64,000 nt of DNA, taken from Aplectana chamaeleonis (lineage: Eukaryota; Nematoda; Chromadorea; Rhabditida; Cosmocercidae). The translations under genes were made by a program, and so were the position numbers. The notes under the pieces were generated by a model. It made no database searches and was not told the DNA's origin. It was given only the letters and a program-made list of their open reading frames with translations. Numbering within the stretch: position 1 is the first letter of the stretch; each line of letters starts with the position of its first letter. Location: assembly GCA_029168955.1 (NCBI GenBank), contig JAPDOI010001530.1, forward strand, positions 104,317-168,316, read 5' to 3'. Of the stretch, positions 1 through 11,264 are shown in pieces.

Positions 1-437
1 GAATTTTGAGATTTTCATGTAATTGTGTAGAAGACCCCTCCTGTATAACACGTGCCAAATGCCAGATCTCATTTCCTCCAAATAAGCGAGATATAAGCGA
101 CCACCACAGGCCCGACCCCCTAACAGATTTTCGAACTCGATAGCGGCTCGATGGATGGATGAATTCCAACAAGTCGTCGTTCTTCAGTCCATTACCGGAC
201 TGTCTCCTTATCCTGGCTTTCTCTCACGCAACGATTGCGAATGGAGAGAAATACAGGCCTGAGACAACTCGTCCACCAATTTTTCACCCTCACAATCTAG
301 GTATTTTTGAAGAGCCATAACTCTGTACAAAGGGGGTTTTGGACGATTTCAGAGATACCGTTGTGATTAGAGTTTGACTCTCTCCAAGATAAGGATGAAA
401 CCTCAGAATTAATTTTTTGGGTGTCCTGTGCCTTTAA
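1..437. mobile_element. TTAA-flanked MITE (subfamily III), cut by the window edge
   Basis: The right end reads GGTGTCCTGTGCCTTTAA, an inverted match to the left end of the copy at 32356-32845. The interior near position 10-60 (GTGTAGAAGACCCCTCC) matches that copy in reverse orientation near 32780. There is no coding capacity. The TTAA end is the shared signature of the MITE superfamily that recurs through the window. Confidence 0.75.
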
Positions 438-1958
438 TGCATACCTCAGGATTTCGACTCATAGATCATAGTTCAGTTTGAGCACCCTAACTAACACCTA
501 TTTAAAGTTTTACGCTAAATCCGGGATTTTTTTTTGTCAACACACACCGAAAATGTCCCTTACCTTTTTGCAAAATTTGGAAAACGCTTAAAACTTGTTG
601 GAACCACCAGATCATGGCGGTATACTACCCGGCTACATAGATTAAAATTGGCTAAAAAGGCTACTCTTCCGGAATAGGGAATTTTTTTTCAAAGTTTATG
701 AAAATCCAGAATTCGGAAAATTCACAGCCCAACATTGTTTGCAGATGGTTTCACACGCCATTTCCCAGCCGTAGGCGTTGGTGTGATTGCGGACAATACA
801 CAAAGTGTGCGAAAGATTTCAAGACGATTTGCCAAGACACGTTTCTCAAATGCGTAGCAACCCTCACCATCCTTTCTTTTGCATGATTAAAATAGCCCTG
901 TATTCGATGTGTACCATCCTAAACAATAAAACATCAGCCGTAATCTGCCGTGTACTAACTATAAGTGTTTTTGCCGCAACCGCACCTCTGCCTTTATGTA
1001 GAATGCTTCTCCCCTAAACAGAGTTTGAACTGAGAATCTTAAAGTTTCTTGAATCTGGGAGAAAAAAGATTGTCCTTTTCGATCTACCTTGGTGCATTAA
1101 GTGAAAATTTAATGTTCAAAAATTGTTAATTGTGATCTCCTTCACAAGCCTTAATACACCACATTGGTGGCTTTTCTCAACACCTAAACTGCAAAAACGA
1201 ACTTGAGAACAACAGTTCACGATCTGCGAGAAGCTATTTGTCAACATGAGCTCATAAAGTTGAGTTCTTTTGAACAAGGAGGAGCGAGCTGGTCAACAGC
1301 GGTTTACCTTCAGAATACGGAAGCGAGCTAGGGTTTTCTCGAAATTCGAAAAAGAGGCGCGGAGACGATGTGGCATGGGGAACTTCTTCATCAAGGTGTT
1401 GATGATCTTCTAACCACTACGTCTAGCCTGGAAACTAAAAGCGTTGCAAGATTTCCAAACTCCAGACTGACATTTTTCATTAGATGTTCCGGGAACATTG
1501 TAGTTGCGTCTGTCATAGTTCGTCGATCACCGTAGACAGCCAGGTTGATAATCATGGAAGTATGAATGAGGAGAGATGAAAAAACACCTTTGTTGCCGAC
1601 CTGACTGATACGCACATAAGGTAAGATATGAAATATGTCCATGATATCGTTTCACATAATCTTTACTATATTCATACATATTGAACGTGTCAGCCACAGC
1701 TGACCACACCGGGTGTTTTTTGCAACATCCGTCGTCTACCTACGTTTTTGATACGTATCGACCGGGCTGGCCACGGCAGGCTACAGCGATTTTTTTCAAC
1801 CAACTCTGACAGAAGCTTTAAATCCAACGAAAATTCAGGGATAGCTTTGAACAGCGATAATTATCGATGGACTAAATCAGCGGTTTTGAGCGAGATCCAT
1901 CATTTAACACAGGCGGGAAATTTGTGAAAGCGTGCAAGTGAAGATATGTCGGACGTAC
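438..1958. other. No convincing gene; old repeat fragments
   Basis: Bases 450-620 resemble a degenerate interspersed repeat also seen near 4020-4500, 12030-12330 and 39920-40290 (phrases such as AGCACCCTAACTAACACC and GCTAAATCCGGGATTT). I could not find the continuation of the CAP gene here. Short minus-strand open frames at 1391-1709 show no CAP signature. Confidence 0.4.
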
Positions 1959-2097
1959 CTGCGATAATTGTGCATATCACGGAAACTGTATCTTAGGTAG
2001 TCTGACATTCCTGGGTTGTCTTTGCAGCGGTCGTTGTCTCCTGGAATTTCATTAAGAACGGGTTGATCACTACCGATCTCAGCTTCTTCATGACCGA
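1959..2097 (-). CDS. CAP/SCP-TAPS (ASP-like) protein exon: hinge and start of a CAP domain
   Basis: Minus-strand exon bounded by acceptor CGAACCCAG at 2098 and donor GTACGT at 1958. It encodes a Glu/Asp-rich linker and then CKDNPGMSDYLRYSF followed by RDMHNYRR. This is the opening of a CAP domain as known from nematode activation-associated secreted proteins (Cys, then a helix ending in the His-Asn-x-Tyr-Arg motif). It begins in phase 1, exactly matching the end of the exon at 2624-2793, so the two belong to one transcript. CAP proteins of parasitic nematodes are secreted; their molecular roles vary. The rest of this CAP domain should lie below 1959, but I could not recognise it, so the gene is either split by a long intron or broken. 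Confidence 0.7.
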
Positions 2098-2623
2098 CTG
2101 GGTTCGCGACAAGGGGTGAGAGGAAAAAGATTATACTCGGATACGGAAAATGCAAATGGAAAAGAATTATAGCCGGGAAGCGAAAAACGAAAAACGGATA
2201 AGCCAAAAACGACCTGAAGACTCAAAACGGATACGGAAATATAGCGGAAAATTAGACCCAGCCCTAATTCAATCATGAGGCGATTAATGATATGCAGTGG
2301 GAAAAATAGCGATTTTCGTGGTGTTGCGCAGACCATTTTCCGTTATTGGATAATTGTGATAGCTTCTACTGTAGTCCTGATAAGTTCACTCTAACACACC
2401 GAGAGTCTGGTAACGATTTAGCAGCTTTAGCAGAGCTGTTTGATAGAGTTCGTTCATTTCAAGAGGCGAAACAAGCCTTGCAATCATCACTTCGTTTTTG
2501 GCATGAGCTACGAATATGGGTTCTTTAACCTTCTGTCTTCCTCTTACCTTTACATATTGGTTCATATACATACATACTAACATCAATTTCTCAGTAGGAC
2601 TCTAGTATGAGAGAAAAAATCAC

Positions 2624-2793
2624 CTGCACTTGGCTTTACCGTTATCGGCGAAAATGTTGTAGAAGTAATCGCATCCTCTTTGATGCAAAGACCTTCCGTC
2701 TTGTTACAAGCAGACGGTTTGTAGGTAGTGCACTGTGCGGCGTCTTCACATCCCTTTCCGGTTTCGTAAATAACGGTTCCTTCCGTTGGGTTC
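2624..2793 (-). CDS. CAP/SCP-TAPS (ASP-like) protein exon: Cys-rich end of an upstream CAP domain
   Basis: Minus-strand exon with acceptor TTGTTCAG at 2794 and donor GTGATT at 2623. It translates as NPTEGTVIYETGKGCEDAAQ, then a Cys-rich stretch ending SACNKTEGLCIK, then a Thr/Pro/Ser-rich hinge. The phrase 'vIYetGk-C' followed by spaced Cys and a closing 'LC' is the usual C-terminal end of an ASP CAP domain. The hinge and the following new CAP start (1959-2097) suggest a double-CAP protein. The start of the first CAP domain would lie above 2793 and was not identified; a MITE sits at 3160-3653. Confidence 0.7.
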
Positions 2794-3159
2794 CTGAACA
2801 AGGTCCATTTCCTCTTAACTTTTCAATCACAATTCCTTCTTTTAGTCTATGTGGTCAATGAATCGTGCACGTTTGGTCTCCTCCACATCAGCGACTGTGA
2901 GTGGCAAGAAGCATCAAACATGACGGATACTTGCGATGTCGCGCCCAGTTCATTGATCAGGCTACATTATGAGGAGATGATCTTTGGTTTGTTCAGTATC
3001 ACAAGGAGTCGTTCATACTCCATCGCTCAGGCGATTTCGTTCTTGATCCGGTGTTTTTAAAGGGGTGATGGGTAATTCGCTTGATGCCCAAGTATTTCTG
3101 AGACCATCAGGCCAAGTGGTATTAAGCATCAAAACTTATAATAACAAGGCTTTGACGGG

Positions 3160-3653
3160 TTAAAGGCAGTGTTCACGATGAAAAAAGTTTCCGAAATTCC
3201 ACTAGGATTGGGTAGTGGAGGGACACTCTGTAACGTTAACGTCGAAAGAACGCATGAGAACGAGCCAAGAAGAGCCCCAAAAGAGCCCGGAGTTGCAACT
3301 TCGAGCGCATTGAAAACCCCAAAAGCGCATCACACGCCCACCGACGTGAACAAATGAATGCTCGAGATCGTGAGATGAGCGATTATTTTCAATCATTAGC
3401 CCCGTTCTTCCCTTCATTCTCAGCTTCTCTCTTTACTCAGGTCAGCTCGCATAGATCGGCTGCAAAAGACGGAAGTTACAAGCCTCGGACAACTCGTCCA
3501 CCATGTTTCCATAGCTCACTCTTTGAGGGACCATACCTGCGTTCACAGAAGGTCTTGTATGATTTCAGAGACACCATTGGAATCAGCATGGGGCCGTTTT
3601 CAAGATAGGCGGAAAAACAGAAAAACCATTTTCATCGTGAACACTGCCTTTAA
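3160..3653. mobile_element. TTAA MITE, subfamily I
   Basis: Bounded by TTAA on both sides, with terminal inverted repeats AGGCAGTGTTCACGATGA and TCATCGTGAACACTGCCT. It is a near-identical inverted copy of 6601-7094: the same open frames appear on opposite strands. No transposase. Confidence 0.9.
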
Positions 3654-6600
3654 TACAATGAAACGAGCGTCTTCAAGCTCTTTCTTGGGCTCACCTTCCA
3701 TTTCCCTTGGGCTAATACAAAACCCATGGATAGTTGCTGTTCCCTCAATGTCTCAGAGATTTACAGGAGATTTACAAAAGTGGACATTTCCATAAGTTTT
3801 CGAAGGGAAAAAGGGTGCACGAAAGGAACTTCCCAGGATGTTCAAAAAGATGCCTTGGATTGGGCTGAGCTTTTGCTTTTAGGGGGCTGTTTTGGGTGCT
3901 GATTACGTATTTGAAGCCCATTCGTCAATATTCACAAAATTCCATCTGATTTGGTCCGTAGCTTCGAGATGGGGGAAATTTTGCTGACAAAACGCGACTT
4001 TTGAGGATTTCGAGAATACTACGATCGATTCGCCTCAAAACTTATATATAGGGGCTATTCGGGCTCCCTAACACGAATGTGCAACTCGTGTATCGATTTT
4101 CGATAGATTGTGCTAGGTTACGCTGGGTATACAGTAGCTTGGTCAAAGTCTCAGATTTCGTTCAAAAGTTGTCTGTGGGTGTTATTTGGGACGCTGAACA
4201 CAAATTTGAAGTCCGTTTTTTGATTTTTGAGTATTTGAGGTAAGTAACGCCAGTTAAAAGACATTATGCCTACCGTACCTTGCTCTAATACTGAACCTGG
4301 CGACCAATAGACCCTAGGTTGATGTTCAGCGCCCTAAACAACCCCAGTTGAAAGTTCTGAGCCGAATCCGAAAAAAAGTTCTCTGAGCACCTCAGAAATT
4401 CCCTGATGCCTCCCTTACCTTTTTGTGATGCAATAAAAATGCCATTTTTTGGGATCCCCGCTGCAATTCAGGGAATTTGAAGCGCGGGTAATTTATGTAC
4501 TGTCACAGACCTATGTACAGCAACGACAACATGGTTTTACAAATCGCCACGCGGTGGGTAAAGCAGTCTCTAGTTAGTGAGGATTTTCCCACAATCAGGT
4601 TTCACAGTTTCTCTAATCATGAATACTTCAACAATTATAACGGAAAATTTGAGTATAGCTAAGAATTCTCTAGATAAATAATTTAACTTCGAGCACTTAC
4701 TTTTAAATAATGGATATTGCCCTAAATTTATCATGATGAAAGCAGGAGAATTCATGCATCACAAAATAAGAAAAAATCATATAAAAGTTTCCTCTTAATC
4801 ATTGGAGTATGGCCATAAATTTTTATGCTGCTATTCTATGCTTTTCTATGATAGCTACACTCTCTCCTTGATTCTTGTTCCCCATGACCGTTGTTGCACA
4901 ACATTTTTATTTGGATTCATTCATTCATGCATTTCGTATCTATTAATGTTGGAGAAATTTTTTCCTTTCTCGGATGCCGTTAGAGTGTTCACTCACACGG
5001 CGGTTATTATGTTCCATAGAATACCCTGTGTATCTTTTTCTCTCCTATGTATCACCTTGTCAACCCTATCCTGTCTACCGGCTTCCTTCATCGAAACCTT
5101 TTTCACTCAGCTTCAGCACAGTTGCTCGGCTTAACCTGTTCAAAGGCAGTGTTCGCAATTGAGAGAATGTTAATTTTTTTCGCAGCATCCTGAGCGTTCG
5201 GCAGTTTCCTTGTCAGGAGTAAAACAAAAAAAGGTGAAATCGGCCAGGAAGTGGGTCAAAATCGTGTGCTGCAGTAGACCCACTGCTGCAGCCCGTCCAA
5301 CAGACTAGTACTTCTTCTGAGAGCCTTCGGCAGATAAACAACCGGTAATCAAAAGAATTAAGGCTGACATGAGATAGTAGATTGGTGTAGCACTCTAATT
5401 ACATACATGGAGTAGTTCACTCCTCGAAACCGGTCAATCCTTATGCTGTCAAAAAGGCAACGTCACAAAAGCGATGCTGTTTTGGTGAAAGAGAGAGGTT
5501 TCCGGTCACTCTGCGCTGCTCTTTCTTGCACAATCGTCTTAATGTGCCCCTGGTCTCTCATAATCAGCGGAAAACTCGTCATTTATGATTCCGCTCGAAC
5601 ACTGTCTTTGAAGTGTGAGGTACAGCGAAAAATTTTTAATTTATTCGTTTTAGATCATTGTACTATCCTGGAACGAAGGTTTTCAGCCACCCGGCTTCGA
5701 CGATTTTTTAACCTTTCAGCGTTGCTCCTTCGGAAAAAAGCGATATACTGTTCGAAAACACGAATTCTTTTCTATTTAACGCGTCCGTCCACTTGGGCCA
5801 GGGCCTGCTTATTTGCGCAATGTATGCTATAGTTCAGTTGTAATCTTCTGTTCTGAGTATTTTTGAGTGCCCTTATTTACTTGGAGGTGAATCCCCAAAC
5901 CTGCTAAAGTAGACAGAGTGACTGAGCCTCCTTAAAACTAGATGATAGCATTTGCGGAGAATTATTGGAGCGAAATCATCGATTTTTAGTTGCGGATTCT
6001 AAGATTTTGCAACTTTGGTCTTTTCTAGCTTATCCGAGAAGTTTCGGCTTCAAAGCCTTAAATTTGAATATAATTACCAAGGCTCTACCCAATTGTATCT
6101 TTTCGCCAATTATCGATCGTTTTGTCGAACATCGATAAAAGTTTCGAAAAGCGAATTTACAAAAAAAAACTATCACAATTGGCGAAAAAAATTCTATTGA
6201 GGTGGGACTCGTTCATTATGATAAATATTAAAGTTTTAAGGCCGAAACATCGGATAAACCACAAAAGTCTGAAGTGGCAAAATTACAAACCCGCTAAAAG
6301 TAGATAATGACTCTCCGTCGAAAACTTCAACAAGCACCTTCATCTAGTTCTAGGGCGGCTCGAATATCATGTCAACAACTCACGCGGGTTCGGTGGTTTA
6401 CCTCGAAATTAATAGAAGCACTCATTGCATAGAATTACCACTGAATTATGACATATAATTCGCAAACGAGAAGGCTTTGGCCGAATTGGGAGGCAGTGTT
6501 AAATAGAAAAGAATTAGTGTTTTAGATTGGTATACGCAATTGGGCTGAGCACCGATGTTGAAAGGTTGAAAAATCCTCAAAGTAACGTCGGCATGGACCC
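3654..6600. other. No convincing gene; degenerate repeat at about 3840-4500
   Basis: Bases 3840-4500 belong to an old repeat family that recurs at 12030-12330 and 39920-40290 (GGTAGTTTGGTC..., with a GCGCTGAACAC motif). One isolated TTAA-MITE end (AAAGGCAGTGTTCGC) is visible at 5142-5156 without its partner. The remaining open frames are short and low in coding character. Confidence 0.4.
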
Positions 6601-7094
6601 TTAAAGGCAGTGTTCACGATGAAAATCGTTTTTCTGTTTTTCCGCCTATCTTAAAAACGGCCCCATGTTGATTCCAATGGTGTCTCTGAAATCATACAAG
6701 ACCTTCTGTGAACGCAGGCACAGTCCCTCAAAGATTGAGCTATGGAAACCTGGTGGACGAGTTGTCCGAGGCTTGTAACTTCCGTCTTTTGCAGCCGATC
6801 TGTGCGAGCTGACCTGAGTAAAGAGAGAAGCTGAGAATGGAGGGAAGAACGGGGCTAATGATTGGAAATCATCGTTCATCTCACGCTCTCGAGCATTCAT
6901 TTATTCACGTCGGTGGGCGTGTGATGCGCTTTTGGGGTTTTCAATGCGCTCGAAGTTGCAACTTCGGGCTCTTTTGGGGCTCTTCCTGGCCCGTTTTCAT
7001 GCGTTCTTTCAACGTTAACGTTACAGAGTGTCCCTCCACTACCCAATCCTAGTGGAATTTCGAAAACTTTTTTCATCGTGAACACTGCCTTTAA
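6601..7094. mobile_element. TTAA MITE, subfamily I
   Basis: TTAA at both ends, same terminal repeats as 3160-3653, and the interior is its inverted copy. It shares interior phrases (CGTCGGTGGGCGTG) with the element at 53599-54092. Confidence 0.9.
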
Positions 7095-8568
7095 GAGACT
7101 TAAGAGATGGAACCTCTACTACATACATCGGGCAGGATTAGTTTGCTCAACTACAGAACTGGTTTTATAGGGACTCAAAAAGCAACAGGGCGACACAGAA
7201 ATATGGCCATTCAAACTTGAATATTTCGGACATGTATTGAAATATCAGAAAATGAGCAAAACATAGTGGCTTGCAAGGTCATACTTGCTATCGGGTGCAA
7301 ACGTAAACTGCTGAAAACGCTACACAGTGCAGAATTTTATAATGATCTTGAAGACAACCTCCACCAAAAGTCTTTTTTTGATTGTTAAAAAGTTATGAAC
7401 GAAAAACCAGGAATGGCACACATACTAACTTGAAAATGACTTGAACGAATGTCAGGTCACTTTGATTTCTTTTTAGGGCTTTACCCGAACCGTTACCGGT
7501 TTTCCCAACAGAAAATGTATCTCCCTACTCTTCCACCTGCTCAGAGGTGAGAGTTGGTGGGGTATCCTGGCTCCACCATACGAAACTCTGGACAATATGG
7601 TTTTTTTTTCAATATTGTGTGTATGGTGTTTTTTTTTCTTTTAGTTACAAAATTGATGGTAATTTTTCTCCTCGGAGCGTTCAGTTTCTTTGCGTAGTGA
7701 GCTGGTGTCGTAAAGAGGGTGTTTTCGTATCGTCTATACATGGATTTTAGGCCAAACAAAAGAAAAAGCAACATCGTGTTTTTAATCAGGAGGGATTGAC
7801 GTGAATGGTAAAGCATGGCGTAAAATCTTCAAATAATGCGATGGACGCTGCCCCAACTAGTTAATGTCTGTGCTCGATCTTTCTTCTTAGCCCGATCTAC
7901 AAGTGATCTCGAGTCAATAGTCAATAATCCGCCTAGGGTTACGCCTCCGATAATGAATGGTCCTATGGCTAGCTAGAGGCACTTGTTCCCGACTTGATTT
8001 CGGTATATTACGCAAAAGTCTATCTGCTCATTTTATAAATCGAGTTCTTGTGGCTCACGGTTGACTGAAGTAGCATGCCACTGCAGTGGCGTCATTGCAG
8101 CGTTTAATAGAACAACCAATCGCAGTAGTATTGCTGAACAGAATCTGAAACGAAAAAGCGTAAAAGCAGTTCCACCAGAATGAACTTTAATGAAAAAAGA
8201 CATTAGCTATCGCCAGCATATTCTGTAAAGTTGTGTATTTGTTTCCAGGTGGCCAATATATTTGCCGATACTGGATTCCCCACTGGAATGAGATGACGTC
8301 TACAAGTTCGGCTTTGCCGCTGGTCCTGTAAGGAGAGACATTTGCGGCACATGGTGTGCGCTCACGGAAGAGCATGCCGATCGTGACCGCATACAACCAG
8401 CTTGTTCAATAAGTTTTGTCATTTGATAAGAGAGGGCGTTGCTACTGGCTCAGAAAAAAATTTTTGCTTTGCTGGTATGAACGAACTTATAAACGTATGT
8501 GAAGTTTCATTTCAATCTGTCAATTCATTCTTTGTTTACAAGCCATTTAGTGTCGCCGTGTCACAGCA
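7095..8568. other. No gene seen; includes 5' flank of the mariner copy
   Basis: AT-rich sequence with only short chance open frames. The end of this interval (from about 8480) is the untranslated left part of the mariner element. Confidence 0.4.
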
Positions 8569-9590
8569 ATGGAAAAATTTGAATACCGTGCAATGATAAA
8601 ATTCTTATTTTTGGAAGGTGTAGCACCAAAAGAAATTCACGAACGAATGTTAAAAGTGTATAATGATTGTTCACCTACAATTAGAACAGTAGAAAGATGG
8701 GTTGCTGAATTCAAACGTGGTCGTACAAGCCTTGAAGACGATCCACGTGAAGGACGTCCAAAAAGCGCATCAACACCAGAAATCATAGCCTAACTACAGG
8801 ATATGATTTTGGAAGATCGGCGATTGACTGGAAGAGATTTAGTAGAGGCTCTACGCATCTCATTAGGAAGTGTGAGCCACATTTTAAGTGAAATTTTGGG
8901 TTTTAGAAAGCTGTGTGCACAATGGATGCCGCATTCGCTAACAATGGAACAAAAACACATTCGAATGCGACTTTCTCAGCAACATTTGGAGCGTTTCAAA
9001 AGTATAAAGTGGATTTTGCGCGTTAACTCATTACTATGGGTGAGACTTCTGTCTATCACCATGCTCCTTAATCAAAACAAGAGGCAAAAAGAGTGGTGTC
9101 CTGGTTGTTCGGCTTCGAAACGATTTCTGGTTCGGAAATCGGCCAAGAAGGTTACTGGCAGTTTTTTAGGATGCGAAATGAATCTTGTTTGTGGATTACT
9201 TGAATATCGGGTAAACAACCAATCCTGAATATTATTGCAACCTTTTGGACCAACTGAAGGAAACAATTCGTGGAAAAAGACCCGGTTTGCACAAGAAAAA
9301 TCCCTTTTCATCGGGACGATGCACCGTGTCACAATGCATTTTGACAATGGCTAAAATCCATGAATTAAGGTTCGAATTATTGGAGCATCTACCGTATTCA
9401 CCAGATTTGACCCTCAGCAACTTCCATTTGTTTCCAGAACTCAGAAAATATATGCGTGGCAAGCGTTTTTCATCAAATGAACAGGTCATACCGGACCTTT
9501 CGAATTCTCACTTCAGGGATGGGATCCACAGTTTGGAGGATCTTCGGAGCAAGTGTATTAATGTTCAGGGAGATTATACTGAATAATAAA
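8569..9590 (+). pseudogene. Dead mariner (Tc1/mariner, DD34D-type) transposase
   Basis: The reading starts MEKFEYRAMIKFLFLEG and continues with the helix-turn-helix region (TVERWVAEFKRGR, DDPREGRP) typical of mariner transposases, which cut and paste DNA at TA sites. It is broken in several ways. An in-frame stop follows EIIA at about 8791. The first catalytic motif is changed, reading TMGETSVYHHA where mariners have TMDETW (Asp to Gly, about 9030). Frameshifts occur between about 9060 and 9330. The second catalytic motif HRDDAPCHNAF survives only in another frame near 9306-9340. The third, YSPDL followed by LSNFHLF, has Asn where Asp is expected. The C-terminal frame runs to the stop at about 9584. 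I did not define the terminal inverted repeats. Confidence 0.88.
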
Positions 9591-9667
9591 GTGCGTTTTG
9601 AACCATAAAATTGTGTTTTCTTATCGAATGACAAAACATATTGAACAACCAGGTATGTACAGTCAGC

Positions 9668-9806
9668 AAGGATCCTAGTGATACTCTGCGTTCTCAATTG
9701 AAGGTTGGCGCAAATTCGATGCACTTATCTTGTAGCATATGGCACGGAGTTTGCGCCAACTTTCATGAGGGAACGCAAAGTATCAACTACATAGCATCCA
9801 TGCCGA
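9668..9806. repeat. Short inverted-repeat element
   Basis: Left arm GGATCCTAGTGATACTCTGC ... GTTGGCGCAAATTCG faces right arm GTTTGCGCCAACTTTC ... GAACGCAAAGTATC. The same family occurs at 10083-10222, flanks the composite at 55.9-58.97 kb, and appears at 62340-62440. Confidence 0.75.
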
Positions 9807-10082
9807 CTGAAATGTAGGGGCTATGACTATCAATCTAGTGGTTACGCTTGTTATAGCTGAAAGTGGCACTCCTTTTTTGACACATAAGCATAAATACATA
9901 TTTGCTATATGGAGATTTTCGGTCAAACACCAACTGATAATAATTCAATCCTTTAGTGGTAGACTCTGGCCCATTCTTCGAGCAATCCTTCACTGCGTTT
10001 TGTGCATCCATCTCTAGATCACAGCTCCATTTCTGAAGTGGAAATTTTTGATGGCAGCTTATTGAGAGAACTACGCGCATAA

Positions 10083-10222
10083 CGTCGGCATGGATCCTAA
10101 TGACACTCTGCGTTCACTACTGGAGGTTGGCACAGACTCGGTGCTATGGGCTAAACACCGGTGCGCTCAGTCTGCGCCAACCTCCAGTGGGGAACGCAGA
10201 GTCTAGTTAGGATTCATGACGA
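10083..10222. repeat. Short inverted-repeat element, same family as 9668-9806
   Basis: Arms GGCATGGATCCTAATGACAC ... GAGGTTGGCACAGACTC and CAGTCTGCGCCAACCTCC ... GGATTCATGAC pair over most of their length around a short loop. Non-coding. Confidence 0.8.
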
Positions 10223-10865
10223 TGTTATGTACAGTTGGCACCAGAGATTAGCGGAAAAATGCTTTCCAAAACTCGAAAATCAGGATTTGGGAAACGGAAC
10301 GATCATGCCGATTTCGGAAATCGAAACGCTGGAAACCATCGGAGCTCACAAAATCGGAAATCGGTTAGTGGTAAATAAGTTTAACTGGCTAGGTTCTAAC
10401 CATCCCTCGTGGTTGTGCCTATTGCTAATCTGTTAAATCTTCAGTACTGATTTAGATTGTTTTGCTGGGAGAAGATTTAGGGCGCACTTTCTCGTCGTTG
10501 TCCTATCACATCAACCTTGGTGCAGGGTCAAGCAATTTTGGAAATTTCCGAAGTGGGGGGTCGTAGCCAAACTTGAAAACTTGGTGGTCGCACCGCCGGA
10601 ATTTTTCGAATAGTTTTATTTTCTGTTTTAATTAAGTTAAACCACAGAATATTTCTTACTCAACCATGAGTTGTTCAGACTTGTTTTTGAACCGTTGGCG
10701 ACCTGAATGCTCGTCAAAATTGCAATTGTTCAAATAGCGAGAAAAAAAGAATACTGGGGGCCTTCCAGTGTCATATACATACATTACTCTTACTCAGCAA
10801 CTTAGTAACTCAGAGGATCGGTAAGGTAGACCCAAAAATTGAGTAGAAAAAGCAAAGTCGCTGAT

Positions 10866-11264
10866 GTAGAGTGAGAAATATAGAAATCGCTCGTTGGAAA
10901 GGACGCTGTAAAAAAGCTATTTTTAGGACCTTCTCAACCTTGGTTTTCATGTTTAGAGGGCGGCAGTCGAGCATAAGATGCATATACCGAATGGTTATCG
11001 AAAACTACATTAGCTGGGTTTTTCTAAGAATTTTTTTTTGTGATTTTCTACCTCATGTGGAAAGTGAGGTGGATAATCACAAGAAAAATTCTTTAGAAAA
11101 AGTGCAGTTAATGTGGCTTTTGTTAACAATTCAGTAGATGCATCTTCCGCTCTACTGCCACCTTCCAAAAAAGAAAACCAAGGCTGAAAAGGCCTTTGGG
11201 GGGGGGGGAGTGCCTTTTCACATCACTTTTTCCTAGGGGCGATTATTTCTATTTCTCACTCTAC
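10866..11264. repeat. Inverted-repeat element, about 400 bp
   Basis: Left arm GTAGAGTGAGAAATATAGAA and right arm TTCTATTTCTCACTCTAC face each other. Inner complementary blocks (CTAAGAATTTTTTTTTGTGA and TCACAAGAAAAATTC) make a long foldback. No open frame of note. Confidence 0.65.

Noticed and set aside
3169..3608. Open frames inside the TTAA MITE (also 6646-7085)
   Set aside because: Present because two near-identical MITE copies share sequence; no transposase features.
4802..5134. 110-codon hydrophobic, Cys/Phe-rich plus-strand frame
   Set aside because: T-rich DNA gives apparent hydrophobicity; no membrane-protein pattern and no neighbours.
5443..5832. 129-codon plus-strand open frame
   Set aside because: No recognisable motif, no splice partners, biased Leu/Arg/Phe composition typical of chance translation.
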